Source: Bacteroidia bacterium (GTDB taxonomy: Bacteria > Bacteroidota > Bacteroidia > Bacteroidales > Azobacteroidaceae). From it: 64,000 bases of DNA. The position numbers and the translations under genes are program-made. The stretch covers positions 1 to 64,000 of the forward strand of contig BNTV01000013.1 in assembly GCA_025996865.1 (NCBI GenBank). The letters are read 5' to 3'. Position 1 is the first letter of the stretch, and each line of letters opens with the position of its first letter. Below the pieces are notes generated by a model that saw only the letters and a list, made by a program, of their open reading frames with translations, did no database searches and had not been told where the DNA came from. Positions 17,672 through 26,122 of this stretch are shown here, one piece after another.

Positions 17672-17679
17672 TACATTTG
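17672..17679 (+). promoter_or_regulatory. -7 element of the radical SAM/DNA repair operon
   Basis: TACATTTG is a full match to TAnnTTTG and lies 24 bases before the ATG at 17704. The -33 region has only TTTT at the right distance. Confidence 0.5.
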
Positions 17680-17703
17680 TATAGAAATTTTGACAAATAG
17701 AGA

Positions 17704-18960
17704 ATGAATCCCAAAGTATTTGATAAACTTAAAACGTTGGCTGAAGCAGCGAAATACGATGTTTCCTGCGCATCGAGCGGAACAACGCGGAACAATCCGG
17801 GTAAGAACCTCGGTACGGCTGCCGGTTGGGGTATTTGTCACAGTTTTACGGAAGACGGACGGTGCGTTTCCCTGTTGAAAATCATGCTGACCAATCACTG
17901 TATTTACGATTGCGGATATTGCATGAACCGCCGGAGTAACGATATTCCTCGCAGCACATTCTCCGTGTCGGAACTGGTCGAATTGACGATTGAATTTTAC
18001 CGCAGGAATTATATCGAGGGATTGTTTTTGAGTTCCGGAATTGTCCGCAACGCCGATTACACGATGGAGCGCATGGTGCGGGTTGCCAAAGATTTGCGGC
18101 TTGTTCACAAATACAATGGTTATATTCATTTAAAAAGCATCCCCGGCGCCAGCCGCGAATTGATTGCCGAAGCCGGTATGTATGCCGACCGGTTGAGTTG
18201 CAACATCGAAATGCCTTCCGAAGAAAGCCTTCGCATAATAGCGCCCGATAAAGATTATCAGAGCGTTTACCGTCCGATGCATTACATACAGCAAGGCTTT
18301 TTGCAAAGTGCGGAAGACAAGAAAAAATACCGTCACGCGCCGCGATTCGCGCCGGCCGGACAGAGTACGCAGATGATTATCGGGGCGACTCCCGATGATG
18401 ATAACCGGATTCTGCATTTAGCCGACGCTTTGTATCAAAGGCCGGCAATGAAAAGGGTGTATTATTCTGGATATATTCACATCAATACCTACGATACCCG
18501 GTTGCCGGCGTTGCCGACTCCGCCTTTGGTTCGCGAAAACCGCCTGTACCAAGCCGATTGGCTGATGCGTTTTTATCAGTTCAAAGTGGATGAAATTGTG
18601 GATGAGAAGCATACGCATCTCGATTTGGAGATTGATCCGAAACTGGCCTGGGCTTTGCGTCATCCCGAAAATTTTCCGGTGAATATTCATACGGCTGATT
18701 ACGAAACCATCCTGAGGATTCCCGGTATCGGTGTGAAATCGGCTACTTTGATTGTCTCTTCCCGGCGGTTTGGCCGGCTTACTTCCGAGCATCTGAAAAA
18801 AATGGGCGTGGTGATGAAACGCGCCCGGTATTTTATCACTTGCAATGAATTACAAGCATTTACCGTGCAGGAAGTGGGGACTGAATATGTCAGGAGGGCT
18901 TTGATTGCACCTCCAAAGAAGAAGAAAGACGAAAGACAACTGATTCTTAATTTTGAGTAA
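17704..18960 (+). CDS. Putative DNA modification/repair radical SAM protein (TIGR03916 type)
   Basis: The 418-residue protein binds a 4Fe-4S cluster through Cys66, Cys70 and Cys73 in NHCIYDCGYCMNR, the radical SAM CxxxCxxC signature. Its C-terminal part carries a helix-hairpin-helix DNA-binding motif (ETILRIPGIGVKSATLI, about residues 338-355), as in DNA glycosylases. This combination is the TIGR03916 family, always partnered with TIGR03915. The family is thought to act on DNA from its domain content and pairing; the reaction is not known to me. Its stop overlaps the next start by one base (TAATG), so the two are translated together. Confidence 0.88.
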   Translation: MNPKVFDKLKTLAEAAKYDVSCASSGTTRNNPGKNLGTAAGWGICHSFTEDGRCVSLLKIMLTNHCIYDCGYCMNRRSNDIPRSTFSVSELVELTIEFYRRNYIEGLFLSSGIVRNADYTMERMVRVAKDLRLVHKYNGYIHLKSIPGASRELIAEAGMYADRLSCNIEMPSEESLRIIAPDKDYQSVYRPMHYIQQGFLQSAEDKKKYRHAPRFAPAGQSTQMIIGATPDDDNRILHLADALYQRPAMKRVYYSGYIHINTYDTRLPALPTPPLVRENRLYQADWLMRFYQFKVDEIVDEKHTHLDLEIDPKLAWALRHPENFPVNIHTADYETILRIPGIGVKSATLIVSSRRFGRLTSEHLKKMGVVMKRARYFITCNELQAFTVQEVGTEYVRRALIAPPKKKKDERQLILNFE

Positions 18961-19721
18961 TGCTTTACTTTATTTACGACAATACATTCGACGGCCTTCT
19001 GACCTGCGTTTTCGACGCCTTCAACCGGAGAGAATTTCCTGAAAAAATTGTGGGAGAAAATATTCAATTACCCTTGTTTACCGAATCATTCCAAGTCATT
19101 ACCGATGAAACCAAATCCGACCGCGTACTGAAAGCGCTCAGGGGAAAAATTTCCAAATCGGCTCTGGATATGTTATTTATCGATTATCTTTCCGAATTGG
19201 AAGGAATTGAAATGATTCTTTTCCGGTATATCCGGAAAACTTTGATTTCGAAATTCAGTATCGAAATGAATTTTGCCGATCCCGATGTGCTTGAATTGTC
19301 GAAAATTTACAGGAAAGTCACCCGTGAAGAAGAACGGGTGCGGCAGTTTGTCCGTTTCCAAAAAACGGCTGACGGGGTTTTCTTCGCAATTATGGATCCG
19401 ATTTATAATGTTTTGCCTTTATCGGTGCGTTTCTTTCAAAACCGGTTTGCCGATCAACCTTGGATAATTTACGATGTGAGAAGAAAATACGGATTGTATT
19501 ACGATTTGAAATCCGTCGAAACCGTTCAATTTGATCCCTTGGATGTATCGTTCGAGACCGGCAAGCTGTCTGCCGGAAAATTGGATGATTATGAATCGGC
19601 TTTTCAGGATTTGTGGAAAGATTATTTGAAGGCGATTACGATTCAGGAGCGGAAAAATTTGAGGTTACAGCGACAATTTATGCCTAAGCGATTTTGGAAA
19701 TATTTAGTGGAGAAGAATTGA
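18960..19721 (+). CDS. TIGR03915-type putative DNA metabolism protein (DUF4130)
   Basis: The 253-residue product begins LYFIYDNTFDGLLTCVFDAF, the usual opening of the TIGR03915/DUF4130 family, and has the internal YRKVTREEERVRQFVRFQKTADGVF-like block (residues about 117-140). It is the constant partner of the preceding radical SAM protein and shares a coupled start with it. The fold may resemble uracil-DNA glycosylase relatives, but this is from family knowledge and not from visible catalytic residues. Confidence 0.85.
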   Translation: MLYFIYDNTFDGLLTCVFDAFNRREFPEKIVGENIQLPLFTESFQVITDETKSDRVLKALRGKISKSALDMLFIDYLSELEGIEMILFRYIRKTLISKFSIEMNFADPDVLELSKIYRKVTREEERVRQFVRFQKTADGVFFAIMDPIYNVLPLSVRFFQNRFADQPWIIYDVRRKYGLYYDLKSVETVQFDPLDVSFETGKLSAGKLDDYESAFQDLWKDYLKAITIQERKNLRLQRQFMPKRFWKYLVEKN

Positions 19722-19728
19722 GAGAGAA

Positions 19729-19744
19729 ATTTTACGCGTAAAAT
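19729..19744. terminator. 16-bp perfect palindrome after the DNA repair pair
   Basis: ATTTTACGCGTAAAAT is self-complementary and begins 7 bases after the stop at 19721. It may act in termination or as a small operator; there is no T tract. Confidence 0.3.
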
Positions 19745-19887
19745 CATAATGACAAGTTTAAAAACTTCCAAATTAACAACAAATATTTGTGTGACTAATA
19801 TTATTTTTGTAAAAAATTTTCGAATAACAACATTTTTAACTGTGACTTATTGGAATTTGTATGTTTTTAAGAAAAAAAATATGTGAT

Positions 19888-20838
19888 ATGGATGCAACTA
19901 AAGTTTTAATTGAAGAAATACAAAAAAACATTCCTAAGGGTGAAAATGTGGTTAAATATCTTACTTGGAAATTAGGAATTTCTAAGGAATCAGCATATCG
20001 CCGTATGAGGGGTGTAGTTCCTTTACCATTGGAGGAAATCAGGGAACTGGCGCTTGATTTGAATTTTTCCGTTGATGAAATTATTAGAAAGGAAATGCAA
20101 CAAGCCGCAAACAATAAAGAAAATAAAAATGATTTATTGTTATCCTATATTACTCCTTATCAGAATTTTTTGAATATAATCAGTCACTCAAGTAAGAGAT
20201 CTGTCATTTTTTCGGCAGACAGGATTATATTACCATTTATTATGGAATATGATACTTTGTTTGACCTGTTTTTTTTCACTCAAATACATAAAAATCAACT
20301 ATTTAATGGTATTAAATCCTTCTCGGATCTATCTGTTTCAAAAGAAATTCGAGATGCCCGTAAATCCATTATTGAACAGATGCCGTCTTTCGACCAAAGG
20401 GAATATATTTTTGGCCGGGATTTATTTTCGGGGATTACAAGAAAGACACAATATTTCCGGCGGTTGAAACTGATTTCCGAAAAGGAAACGGAAATCTTAA
20501 AGCTCGAAATGCTTCAAATGCTTCAAAAGATGGAAGCGGCAATGGAATGCGGTCATAATGAAAAAGGAGAAGAATGTTCATATTATTTCTCCTGGTTGGA
20601 TGTTGAAACCGATGCCATTTGCGTTGATTGTGGCGAAAAGTTGGCTGTATTGTGCTGTTTATTCGGCATTCCGACTATTCAAAATAATTCACAAAATTAC
20701 ACAAATATGGAATGGCTTGAGTCGCAAAAGAAATATACGATCCTTATTTCTCAATCCAGCGAGTTTATCCGTTCCGAATTTATTGAACGGCAAAGAGATT
20801 TCATAGAGAGTATCAATGACAACAAGTCATTTTATTGA
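19888..20838 (+). CDS. Helix-turn-helix protein of unknown role
   Basis: The 316-residue product has an N-terminal XRE/BetR-like DNA-binding region (LTWKLGISKESAYRRMRGVVPLPLEEIRELALDL, about residues 27-60, given here as separate helices around SKESAYRRM). The rest is helical and ends with a cysteine-containing part (ECGHNEKGEECSYY and CVDCGEKLAVLCC) that could bind metal. The ATG at 19888 opens MDATKVLIEEIQ; an upstream ATG at 19861 is less likely. It is AT-richer than its neighbours and stands alone, which hints at separate acquisition. A TATTTTTG -7-like site lies at 19802-19809. I do not recognise the family beyond the HTH. Confidence 0.65.
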   Translation: MDATKVLIEEIQKNIPKGENVVKYLTWKLGISKESAYRRMRGVVPLPLEEIRELALDLNFSVDEIIRKEMQQAANNKENKNDLLLSYITPYQNFLNIISHSSKRSVIFSADRIILPFIMEYDTLFDLFFFTQIHKNQLFNGIKSFSDLSVSKEIRDARKSIIEQMPSFDQREYIFGRDLFSGITRKTQYFRRLKLISEKETEILKLEMLQMLQKMEAAMECGHNEKGEECSYYFSWLDVETDAICVDCGEKLAVLCCLFGIPTIQNNSQNYTNMEWLESQKKYTILISQSSEFIRSEFIERQRDFIESINDNKSFY

Positions 20839-20839
20839 C

Positions 20840-20946
20840 TACCCCCCAACCCCCTGAAGGGGGGGCTGACCAAAAAGAATATTTTGCACGTCATTGCGAG
20901 AGCGAAACCCGAAGCAATCCAGAAGAATAAGAATTGGATTGCTTCG
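20840..20946. repeat. Adjoining repeat elements: CCCCCTGAAGGGGG half element and CGTCATTGCGAG element
   Basis: TACCCCCCAACCCCCTGAAG (20840-20859) begins two bases after the upstream stop codon and is one end of the palindromic element family also seen at 28067, 36056 and 43178. It is followed by CGTCATTGCGAG (20889-20900) and the 11-bp inverted repeat CGAAGCAATCC / GGATTGCTTCG (20910-20920, 20936-20946), a widespread short interspersed repeat. The remaining sequence up to 21044 (for example GCTACGCGGCGC) is more repeat debris without a gene. Confidence 0.7.
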
Positions 20947-21044
20947 CCTTACGGCACCGCTACGCGGCGCCCGGATGGAGAACGTTCATTTTATTCCGGG
21001 CGCTGTCGCACCCGTCTATAAACGCGGAAGCGCTACGCGCTTCT

Positions 21045-22298
21045 TCAACCCCTCAATTTTTTACGTTGATCCGTAAAAACCTTATCATAAATTTTTCGCG
21101 TAGCCCCCAAATTATTAACAACGTAGTTTTTCGCCTTTTCTCCGGCTGTTTGGACTAATTCCGGGTAAGCCAACAAATTATTCATTCGAGTGGAAAAATC
21201 TTCTTCGCTTGACACGGAAAATGCGCCTTTGAAAGCAATCAATTCTTTGGCTTCTTTAAATTTACCGTAATTCGGGCCAAACAAAACCGGCATTCCGTAA
21301 ACCGCAGCTTCCAAAACATTATGAATTCCTACGCCAAAACCGCCACCAATATAAGCAATTTCTCCATAACGGTAAATAGATGACAGCAATCCCACACAAT
21401 CAACAATCAGGCAGTCGGCTTTTTCTATCGCTTTTTCATCGGCTTGCGAATAAAGTATATAGGGACGTTTGAGCCGATTTACGATTTCTGTGATACGGCT
21501 TTCTTTTGTTTCGTGAGGCGCTATAATCAACTTGATTTCGGGGTGTTGATTAAAGAAAGAGAGGAGAATTTCTTCGTCTTTCTCCCAAGTACTGCCCGCA
21601 ATCAGGATGCGTTGCTTTTCTTCCGTTTTTTGCACGAATTTTTCAATATGCGGGAGTTTTTCCCCTTGTCCGGATATTTGATGTACTCTGTCGAAGCGGG
21701 TATCACCGGAAATTGTTACGTTGTGATGATTGAATTTCTCTAATAATTTCAATGAATTTTCGTCCTGAACGAAAAACCAGTTAAAATCAGTTAAAACATT
21801 CCGGTATCTGTATCCGTACCAGCGGAAAAAAATCTGCGTGGGACGAAAAATGGCCGAAATGATATAAGTCGGAATATTTCTTTTCTTCAGATAATTGAGG
21901 TAGTTCATCCAAAACTCGTATTTGATGAAAATGGCTATTTCCGGTTTCGCCAAATCAAGAAATTTCCGGGCGTTTGAAGGAAAATCAAAAGGTAAATAAC
22001 AAACTACGTCCGCACCGGCATAATTTTTCCGGACTTCGTATCCCGAAGGCGAAAAGAAGGTCAACAAAATTTTATATTCCGGTTTTTCTTCCCTGATTTT
22101 TTCAATCAAAGGACGTCCTTGTTCAAATTCGCCCAAAGACGCCGCGTGAAACCAAATGTACCGGGCTTGAGAATCCCTGTTTTCCGCTAAAACAGAAAAC
22201 GTTTTTCCCTGTCCCGCCAACATTTTTTTCGCTTTTTTGTTGAAAAGAGAAGCGAACCGGACTATGAATGCATAGGAAGCAATCACTACATCATACAT
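21045..22298 (-). CDS. waaA: 3-deoxy-D-manno-octulosonic acid (Kdo) transferase
   Basis: WaaA (KdtA) adds Kdo to lipid A precursor at the cytoplasmic face of the inner membrane. The 417-residue protein has an N-terminal membrane anchor, the catalytic-base region IWFHAASLGEFEQGRPL with Glu57, and the GT30 C-terminal domain with IAPHETKESRI, GGGFGVGIHNVLEAAVYGMPVLFGP. Length and motifs are normal. It follows gltX by 13 bases on the same strand and is probably cotranscribed with it. Confidence 0.93.
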   Translation of the reverse strand: MYDVVIASYAFIVRFASLFNKKAKKMLAGQGKTFSVLAENRDSQARYIWFHAASLGEFEQGRPLIEKIREEKPEYKILLTFFSPSGYEVRKNYAGADVVCYLPFDFPSNARKFLDLAKPEIAIFIKYEFWMNYLNYLKKRNIPTYIISAIFRPTQIFFRWYGYRYRNVLTDFNWFFVQDENSLKLLEKFNHHNVTISGDTRFDRVHQISGQGEKLPHIEKFVQKTEEKQRILIAGSTWEKDEEILLSFFNQHPEIKLIIAPHETKESRITEIVNRLKRPYILYSQADEKAIEKADCLIVDCVGLLSSIYRYGEIAYIGGGFGVGIHNVLEAAVYGMPVLFGPNYGKFKEAKELIAFKGAFSVSSEEDFSTRMNNLLAYPELVQTAGEKAKNYVVNNLGATRKIYDKVFTDQRKKLRG

Positions 22299-22311
22299 AC
22301 AACACTGCTTT

Positions 22312-23829
22312 TTATTTTAATTCTATAATTGCTTTTTTTAATCTTCCGATAACTTCTTCTTTACCAATTATTTCCGTAATATCGAAAAGATGAGGTCCCT
22401 TGGCTTCGCCTACCAATGCCACGCGGAATGCGTTCATGATATTCCCGGTGTGGTATTCTTTGGATTCAATCCACTGCATAACAACTTCTTCCGTATGCAC
22501 AGCCGAAAAATCGGTGACAGCTTGCAGAATATCAATCAATTCCTGCATTCTTTCGGCGGAATCTTCTTTCCATCGTTTTTTTACGGATTTTTCATCGTAA
22601 ACCGCCGGCATTACAAAAAAGAAACCGGCCTGATCCCACAATTCTTTCACAAAATTGACTCGTTCTTTTGTTAAACCAACCACTTTAATTATCTTATCTA
22701 ACGGCGATTCAACTCCATGGCTTTTCAAAACAGGCAAAAACAATCCGGCTATTTCTTCATCGGATTTTAATTGGATGTACTTGTGATTGAACCATTCGCC
22801 TTTTTTGAAATCGAATTTGGCTCCACTCTTACTGCAATTTTCCAGGGTAAACAGATCAATCATTTCGCATCCGGAAAGAATTTCCCGGTCATCGCCGGGG
22901 TTCCAGCCCAACAGCGCCAGAAAGTTGAGGAGCGCTTCCGGCAAATAGCCGTTTTCCCGGTATCCGGATGAAATTTCCCCGCTTTTCGGATCGTGCCATT
23001 GCAAGGGAAAGACGGGGAATCCCAACCGGTCGCCGTCGCGTTTGCTTAATTTCCCGTTGCCTTCGGGTTTCAACAGCAAAGGCAAATGGGCAAATTCAGG
23101 TTGAGTATCTTCCCATCCGAAATATCTGTAAAGGATTACGTGCAAAGGCGCTGAGGGTAACCACTCTTCTCCGCGAATCACATGGGTGATTTCCATCAAA
23201 TGATCGTCCACGATATTGGCCAAGTGATAAGTCGGCAATTCATCGGCTGATTTGAATAAAACTTTATCGTCTATAATCGAAGAATTGACGGTGATTTCTC
23301 CGCGAATCAGGTCTTTTACCACAATCGTCTGTTCAGGTTCTATTTTGACACGGACTACGTATTGGGCGCCGGCGTCGATTAGCGCCTGAGACTCTTGGGG
23401 TTTGAGGGACAGAGAGTTGCGCATTTTCATGCGGGTGGATGCATCGTATTGGAAATTGGGGATTTCGTTTCTTTTGGCTTCCAGTTCTTCGGGAGTGTCG
23501 AAAGCGATGTAAGCCAGCTGGTTTTCCAGCAGCCGGTTTACATATTGTTTGTAAATCGCTTTCCGTTCCGATTGCCGGTAAGGACTGAAATCTCCGCCGG
23601 TGTGGGGACCTTCGTCGAAAGAAAGTCCAAGCCAGTGAAATGATTCGACGATGTATTCTTCGGCTCCGGGAACAAAACGCTGCGAATCGGTATCTTCAAT
23701 TCTAAGGATAAAATCTCCCCCGTGTTTTTTGGCAAAAAGGTAATTAAACAGGGCTGTTCTGACGCCTCCAATATGCAACGGTCCTGTCGGACTTGGGGCA
23801 AAACGAACTCTAACTTTTCTGCTTGTCAT
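22312..23829 (-). CDS. gltX: Glutamate--tRNA ligase
   Basis: This class I aminoacyl-tRNA synthetase charges tRNA-Glu. The HIGH-like motif is [11 protein letters not shown] (residues 12-22) and the KMSKS-like motif is [10 protein letters not shown] (around residue 255). The 505-residue length is normal. I place the start at the ATG 23829 ([16 protein letters not shown]); the open frame upstream to 23895 has no family resemblance. A TACTTTTG -7 element lies just upstream. Confidence 0.96.
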   Translation of the reverse strand: MTSRKVRVRFAPSPTGPLHIGGVRTALFNYLFAKKHGGDFILRIEDTDSQRFVPGAEEYIVESFHWLGLSFDEGPHTGGDFSPYRQSERKAIYKQYVNRLLENQLAYIAFDTPEELEAKRNEIPNFQYDASTRMKMRNSLSLKPQESQALIDAGAQYVVRVKIEPEQTIVVKDLIRGEITVNSSIIDDKVLFKSADELPTYHLANIVDDHLMEITHVIRGEEWLPSAPLHVILYRYFGWEDTQPEFAHLPLLLKPEGNGKLSKRDGDRLGFPVFPLQWHDPKSGEISSGYRENGYLPEALLNFLALLGWNPGDDREILSGCEMIDLFTLENCSKSGAKFDFKKGEWFNHKYIQLKSDEEIAGLFLPVLKSHGVESPLDKIIKVVGLTKERVNFVKELWDQAGFFFVMPAVYDEKSVKKRWKEDSAERMQELIDILQAVTDFSAVHTEEVVMQWIESKEYHTGNIMNAFRVALVGEAKGPHLFDITEIIGKEEVIGRLKKAIIELK

Positions 23830-23852
23830 ACTTATTTTTATAAAAATTTCCA

Positions 23853-23860
23853 CAAAAGTA
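23853..23860 (-). promoter_or_regulatory. -7 element of the gltX-waaA operon
   Basis: TACTTTTG on the minus strand matches TAnnTTTG, 24 bases before the gltX start. No good -33 TTTG is seen. Confidence 0.45.
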
Positions 23861-23907
23861 CGTATATTTCTTATTTTTTTATTATTTTTCGGCAAATTTA
23901 TTGCACT

Positions 23908-25308
23908 ATGAAGATAAAATTAGCTAATATTTCACTGTATGTACTCTTTATTATGAGTGCATTAGCCATTATTTTCCTTTTCCCCAAGGCAGATAAATAT
24001 ACTTATTTTATGGAAGGACAATTGGGGAAATACGGTCTTATAGGTGGCATTTCCCTGTTTGTAGGCGGGTTGATGACTTGTTTCTTTCTCTATTTCTATT
24101 ATTTGCGGAAAAATATTTTCGAAAGAAAGAAAGATGTGATTTTTTCGCTTTCAATAGCAATGATTTTTATTGTATTGACGGAAATCTGCATTTCATACGG
24201 GCTTTTCAATGTATATATCATCCCGTATGCCATTATTCCGATTGTTGTCCGGACTTTTTTTGATTCGAGAACAGCCCAGACGAGCCACTTAATTACTATT
24301 TTGATTTGTTCGTTAATGGTTTCGTTTCCCTGGGAATTTATTATGTTGCAACTATTTGTATGTATGGTAACCATTTATGCGCTGAAAGAATTGACACAAC
24401 GTTGGCAACTGATTGTCTGTTCATTTTATGTCTTTCTCACGTACATAGCGTTATATACAGGCGTTTTACTATTGCAAAGCGGAGATTTTTCGTACTGGGA
24501 CTGGAATATGCTGATTTATTTCGGCATTAATTTCCTGCTTATGATGTTTGCCTATCCGTTTATTTATATTCTGGAAAAAATTTTCGGTTATATTTCCAAT
24601 GTGACTTTGGTCGAATTGTCGGATATAAATCTGCCGGTTTTGCAGCAACTTTCGGAAAAGGCTCCCGGTACTTTCCAACATTCCTTGCAGGTTTCCATGC
24701 TGGGGACAGCGGCTGCCGCAAAAGTCGGCGCGAATCCGCAGTTGATTCGTACCGGCGCTTTGTATCATGACATCGGCAAGATGGAAAATCCGCTTTATTT
24801 TGTCGAAAACCGTTTGGCGGGACCTAATCCGCATGATGAATTGAGTTTGGTTGAAAGCGCCCGGATTATTACGAAACATGTACCTGCCGGCGTGAAGATG
24901 GCAGAAAAATATTCAATTCCCGAAGCCATTATCAAATTTATCAAAACGCATCATGGAAAAGGGAAAGCAAAATATTTCTATCATTCATTCATCAATCAAT
25001 TCCCCAACGAACCGGTTGACGAATCGGCTTTTAGCTATTCGGGTGAAAATCCCGGCACCAAAGAGACGGCTATTCTCATGATGGCTGATTCGGTAGAAGC
25101 CGCCTCCCGGAGTTTGACAGATTATTCGGAGGATTCCCTCCGTAACCTGATTGAGAAAATCATCAACGGGCAGATTGCCGACAACTTGTTGGAAAATGCG
25201 CCCCTGACTTTCAAAAATATCAAAGAGATTAAGCAGATTTTTTTGGAAAAGCTTTTGTCGGTTTATCATTTGCGGATAACTTATCCGGAGATTAAGAAAT
25301 CGGAATAA
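23908..25308 (+). CDS. 7TM-HD (PgpH-like) phosphodiesterase lacking the extracellular domain
   Basis: The C-terminal HD domain (about residues 235-450) has His258 in TFQHSLQV, His287-Asp288 in [11 protein letters not shown] and Asp in [11 protein letters not shown], the metal ligands of PgpH-type cyclic-di-AMP phosphodiesterases. Before it lie several hydrophobic segments (about residues 42-225) of the 7TMR-HD type. Full-length relatives are roughly 680-700 residues because a large extracellular 7TMR-HDED domain follows the first membrane helix; here, 466 residues, the protein passes from [19 protein letters not shown] straight into the next membrane helix. Start at 23908 (MKIKLANIS); the frame is open upstream into the gltX region without meaning. 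Divergent from gltX. Confidence 0.85.
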   Translation: MKIKLANISLYVLFIMSALAIIFLFPKADKYTYFMEGQLGKYGLIGGISLFVGGLMTCFFLYFYYLRKNIFERKKDVIFSLSIAMIFIVLTEICISYGLFNVYIIPYAIIPIVVRTFFDSRTAQTSHLITILICSLMVSFPWEFIMLQLFVCMVTIYALKELTQRWQLIVCSFYVFLTYIALYTGVLLLQSGDFSYWDWNMLIYFGINFLLMMFAYPFIYILEKIFGYISNVTLVELSDINLPVLQQLSEKAPGTFQHSLQVSMLGTAAAAKVGANPQLIRTGALYHDIGKMENPLYFVENRLAGPNPHDELSLVESARIITKHVPAGVKMAEKYSIPEAIIKFIKTHHGKGKAKYFYHSFINQFPNEPVDESAFSYSGENPGTKETAILMMADSVEAASRSLTDYSEDSLRNLIEKIINGQIADNLLENAPLTFKNIKEIKQIFLEKLLSVYHLRITYPEIKKSE

Positions 25309-25310
25309 CC

Positions 25311-25568
25311 GGGTGTACGACAAATTTCCCAATTAGTGTTTAACGATTATCGGTAGATGTCTCCATGCGCCTCCTCGTTCCTCGTCGGCTTAGTCGACAG
25401 GACGGTAAAACGTTGAGGTGTGGGTGTAGGGGGAAGAAACGGCGGCGAAGCCGCCGTTTCTTCCCCCTACTTTCCTCTTTTGCAGCCGCGTCATGTCGAC
25501 CGAGCGCAGCGAGTGGAGACATCTCCTGATAATCGTTAAACACTAATTGGGAAATTTGTCGTACACCC
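25311..25568. mobile_element. MITE-like element with 41-bp perfect terminal inverted repeats
   Basis: Arms at 25311-25351 and 25528-25568 are exact reverse complements over 41 bases, beginning GGGTGTACGACAAATTTCCC. Inside them are GATGTCTCC / GGAGACATC sub-arms and, in the centre (25426-25470), a perfect 21-bp stem closed by GGCGGC-GAA-GCCGCC. There is no gene in it. The left arm recurs at 31263-31303. Small size, long perfect arms and repeated copies are the marks of a non-autonomous element; no transposase source is in the window. Confidence 0.8.
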
Positions 25569-25628
25569 CAATGCTTTTGAAGTAAATAAGTTCAACTCCT
25601 ATATCGGAGTTGAGGGGATGATGAGGGG

Positions 25629-25725
25629 TTGCTCTACCCCGGGCTGCGCTTCGCTTGCCGCGGGGTTACCCAAGTAGAAGACCTTACGGTCTTCCGGGTT
25701 CAGCACCTCAATTTAATATTTAGCC
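25629..25725. repeat. Palindrome-bounded repeat, copy A
   Basis: A 48-base middle (25629-25676), the palindrome GAAGACCTTACGGTCTTC (25677-25694) and a tail ending TTTAATATTTAGCC (25695-25725). Copy B at 46460-46577 has the same tail and palindrome, but the 48-base middle is in the opposite orientation with no mismatch. The rest of the gene-free stretch 25726-26122 shows only AT-rich sequence, a small hairpin (ACAGGCGC / GCGCCTGT) and the palindrome at 26007. Confidence 0.8.
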
Positions 25726-26006
25726 TTGATATGAAAATCCTACGGATTTTTATAGTCAACTTGAAGTTTGAAAAAATGTAAGGACGAACAAAGCAAAACG
25801 TCAGTACAATTTGAGCAAAACGTTATTACGTTTTTAAGAGCTTTGCGCGGCATGGTATTACAAAATAACTCCTAACTACAAAAGTGTGGAGACACGCTCC
25901 CGCGCATCTCCACACGACACACACATAAAATATACCCAACACAGGCGCGAATTCATTTGCGCCTGTCGAATATATAATATATCATTATTCCGGCCAAACC
26001 TTGATT

Positions 26007-26030
26007 AGAGACGCCCAATTGGGCGTCTCT
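26007..26030. terminator. 24-bp perfect palindrome beyond the fimbrillin gene
   Basis: AGAGACGCCC-AATT-GGGCGTCTCT lies about 90 bases after the fimbrillin stop on the minus strand. The stem is strong but no T tract follows, so a terminator role is tentative. Confidence 0.4.
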
Positions 26031-26122
26031 ACGAGGGCATGAAACGCCATCATCTTGTTTACAATTTCGCTGCCCCTCCATTGCTGTAAGCGTTTCAACA
26101 GAGGGGTTAGCTCAGGTCACAA

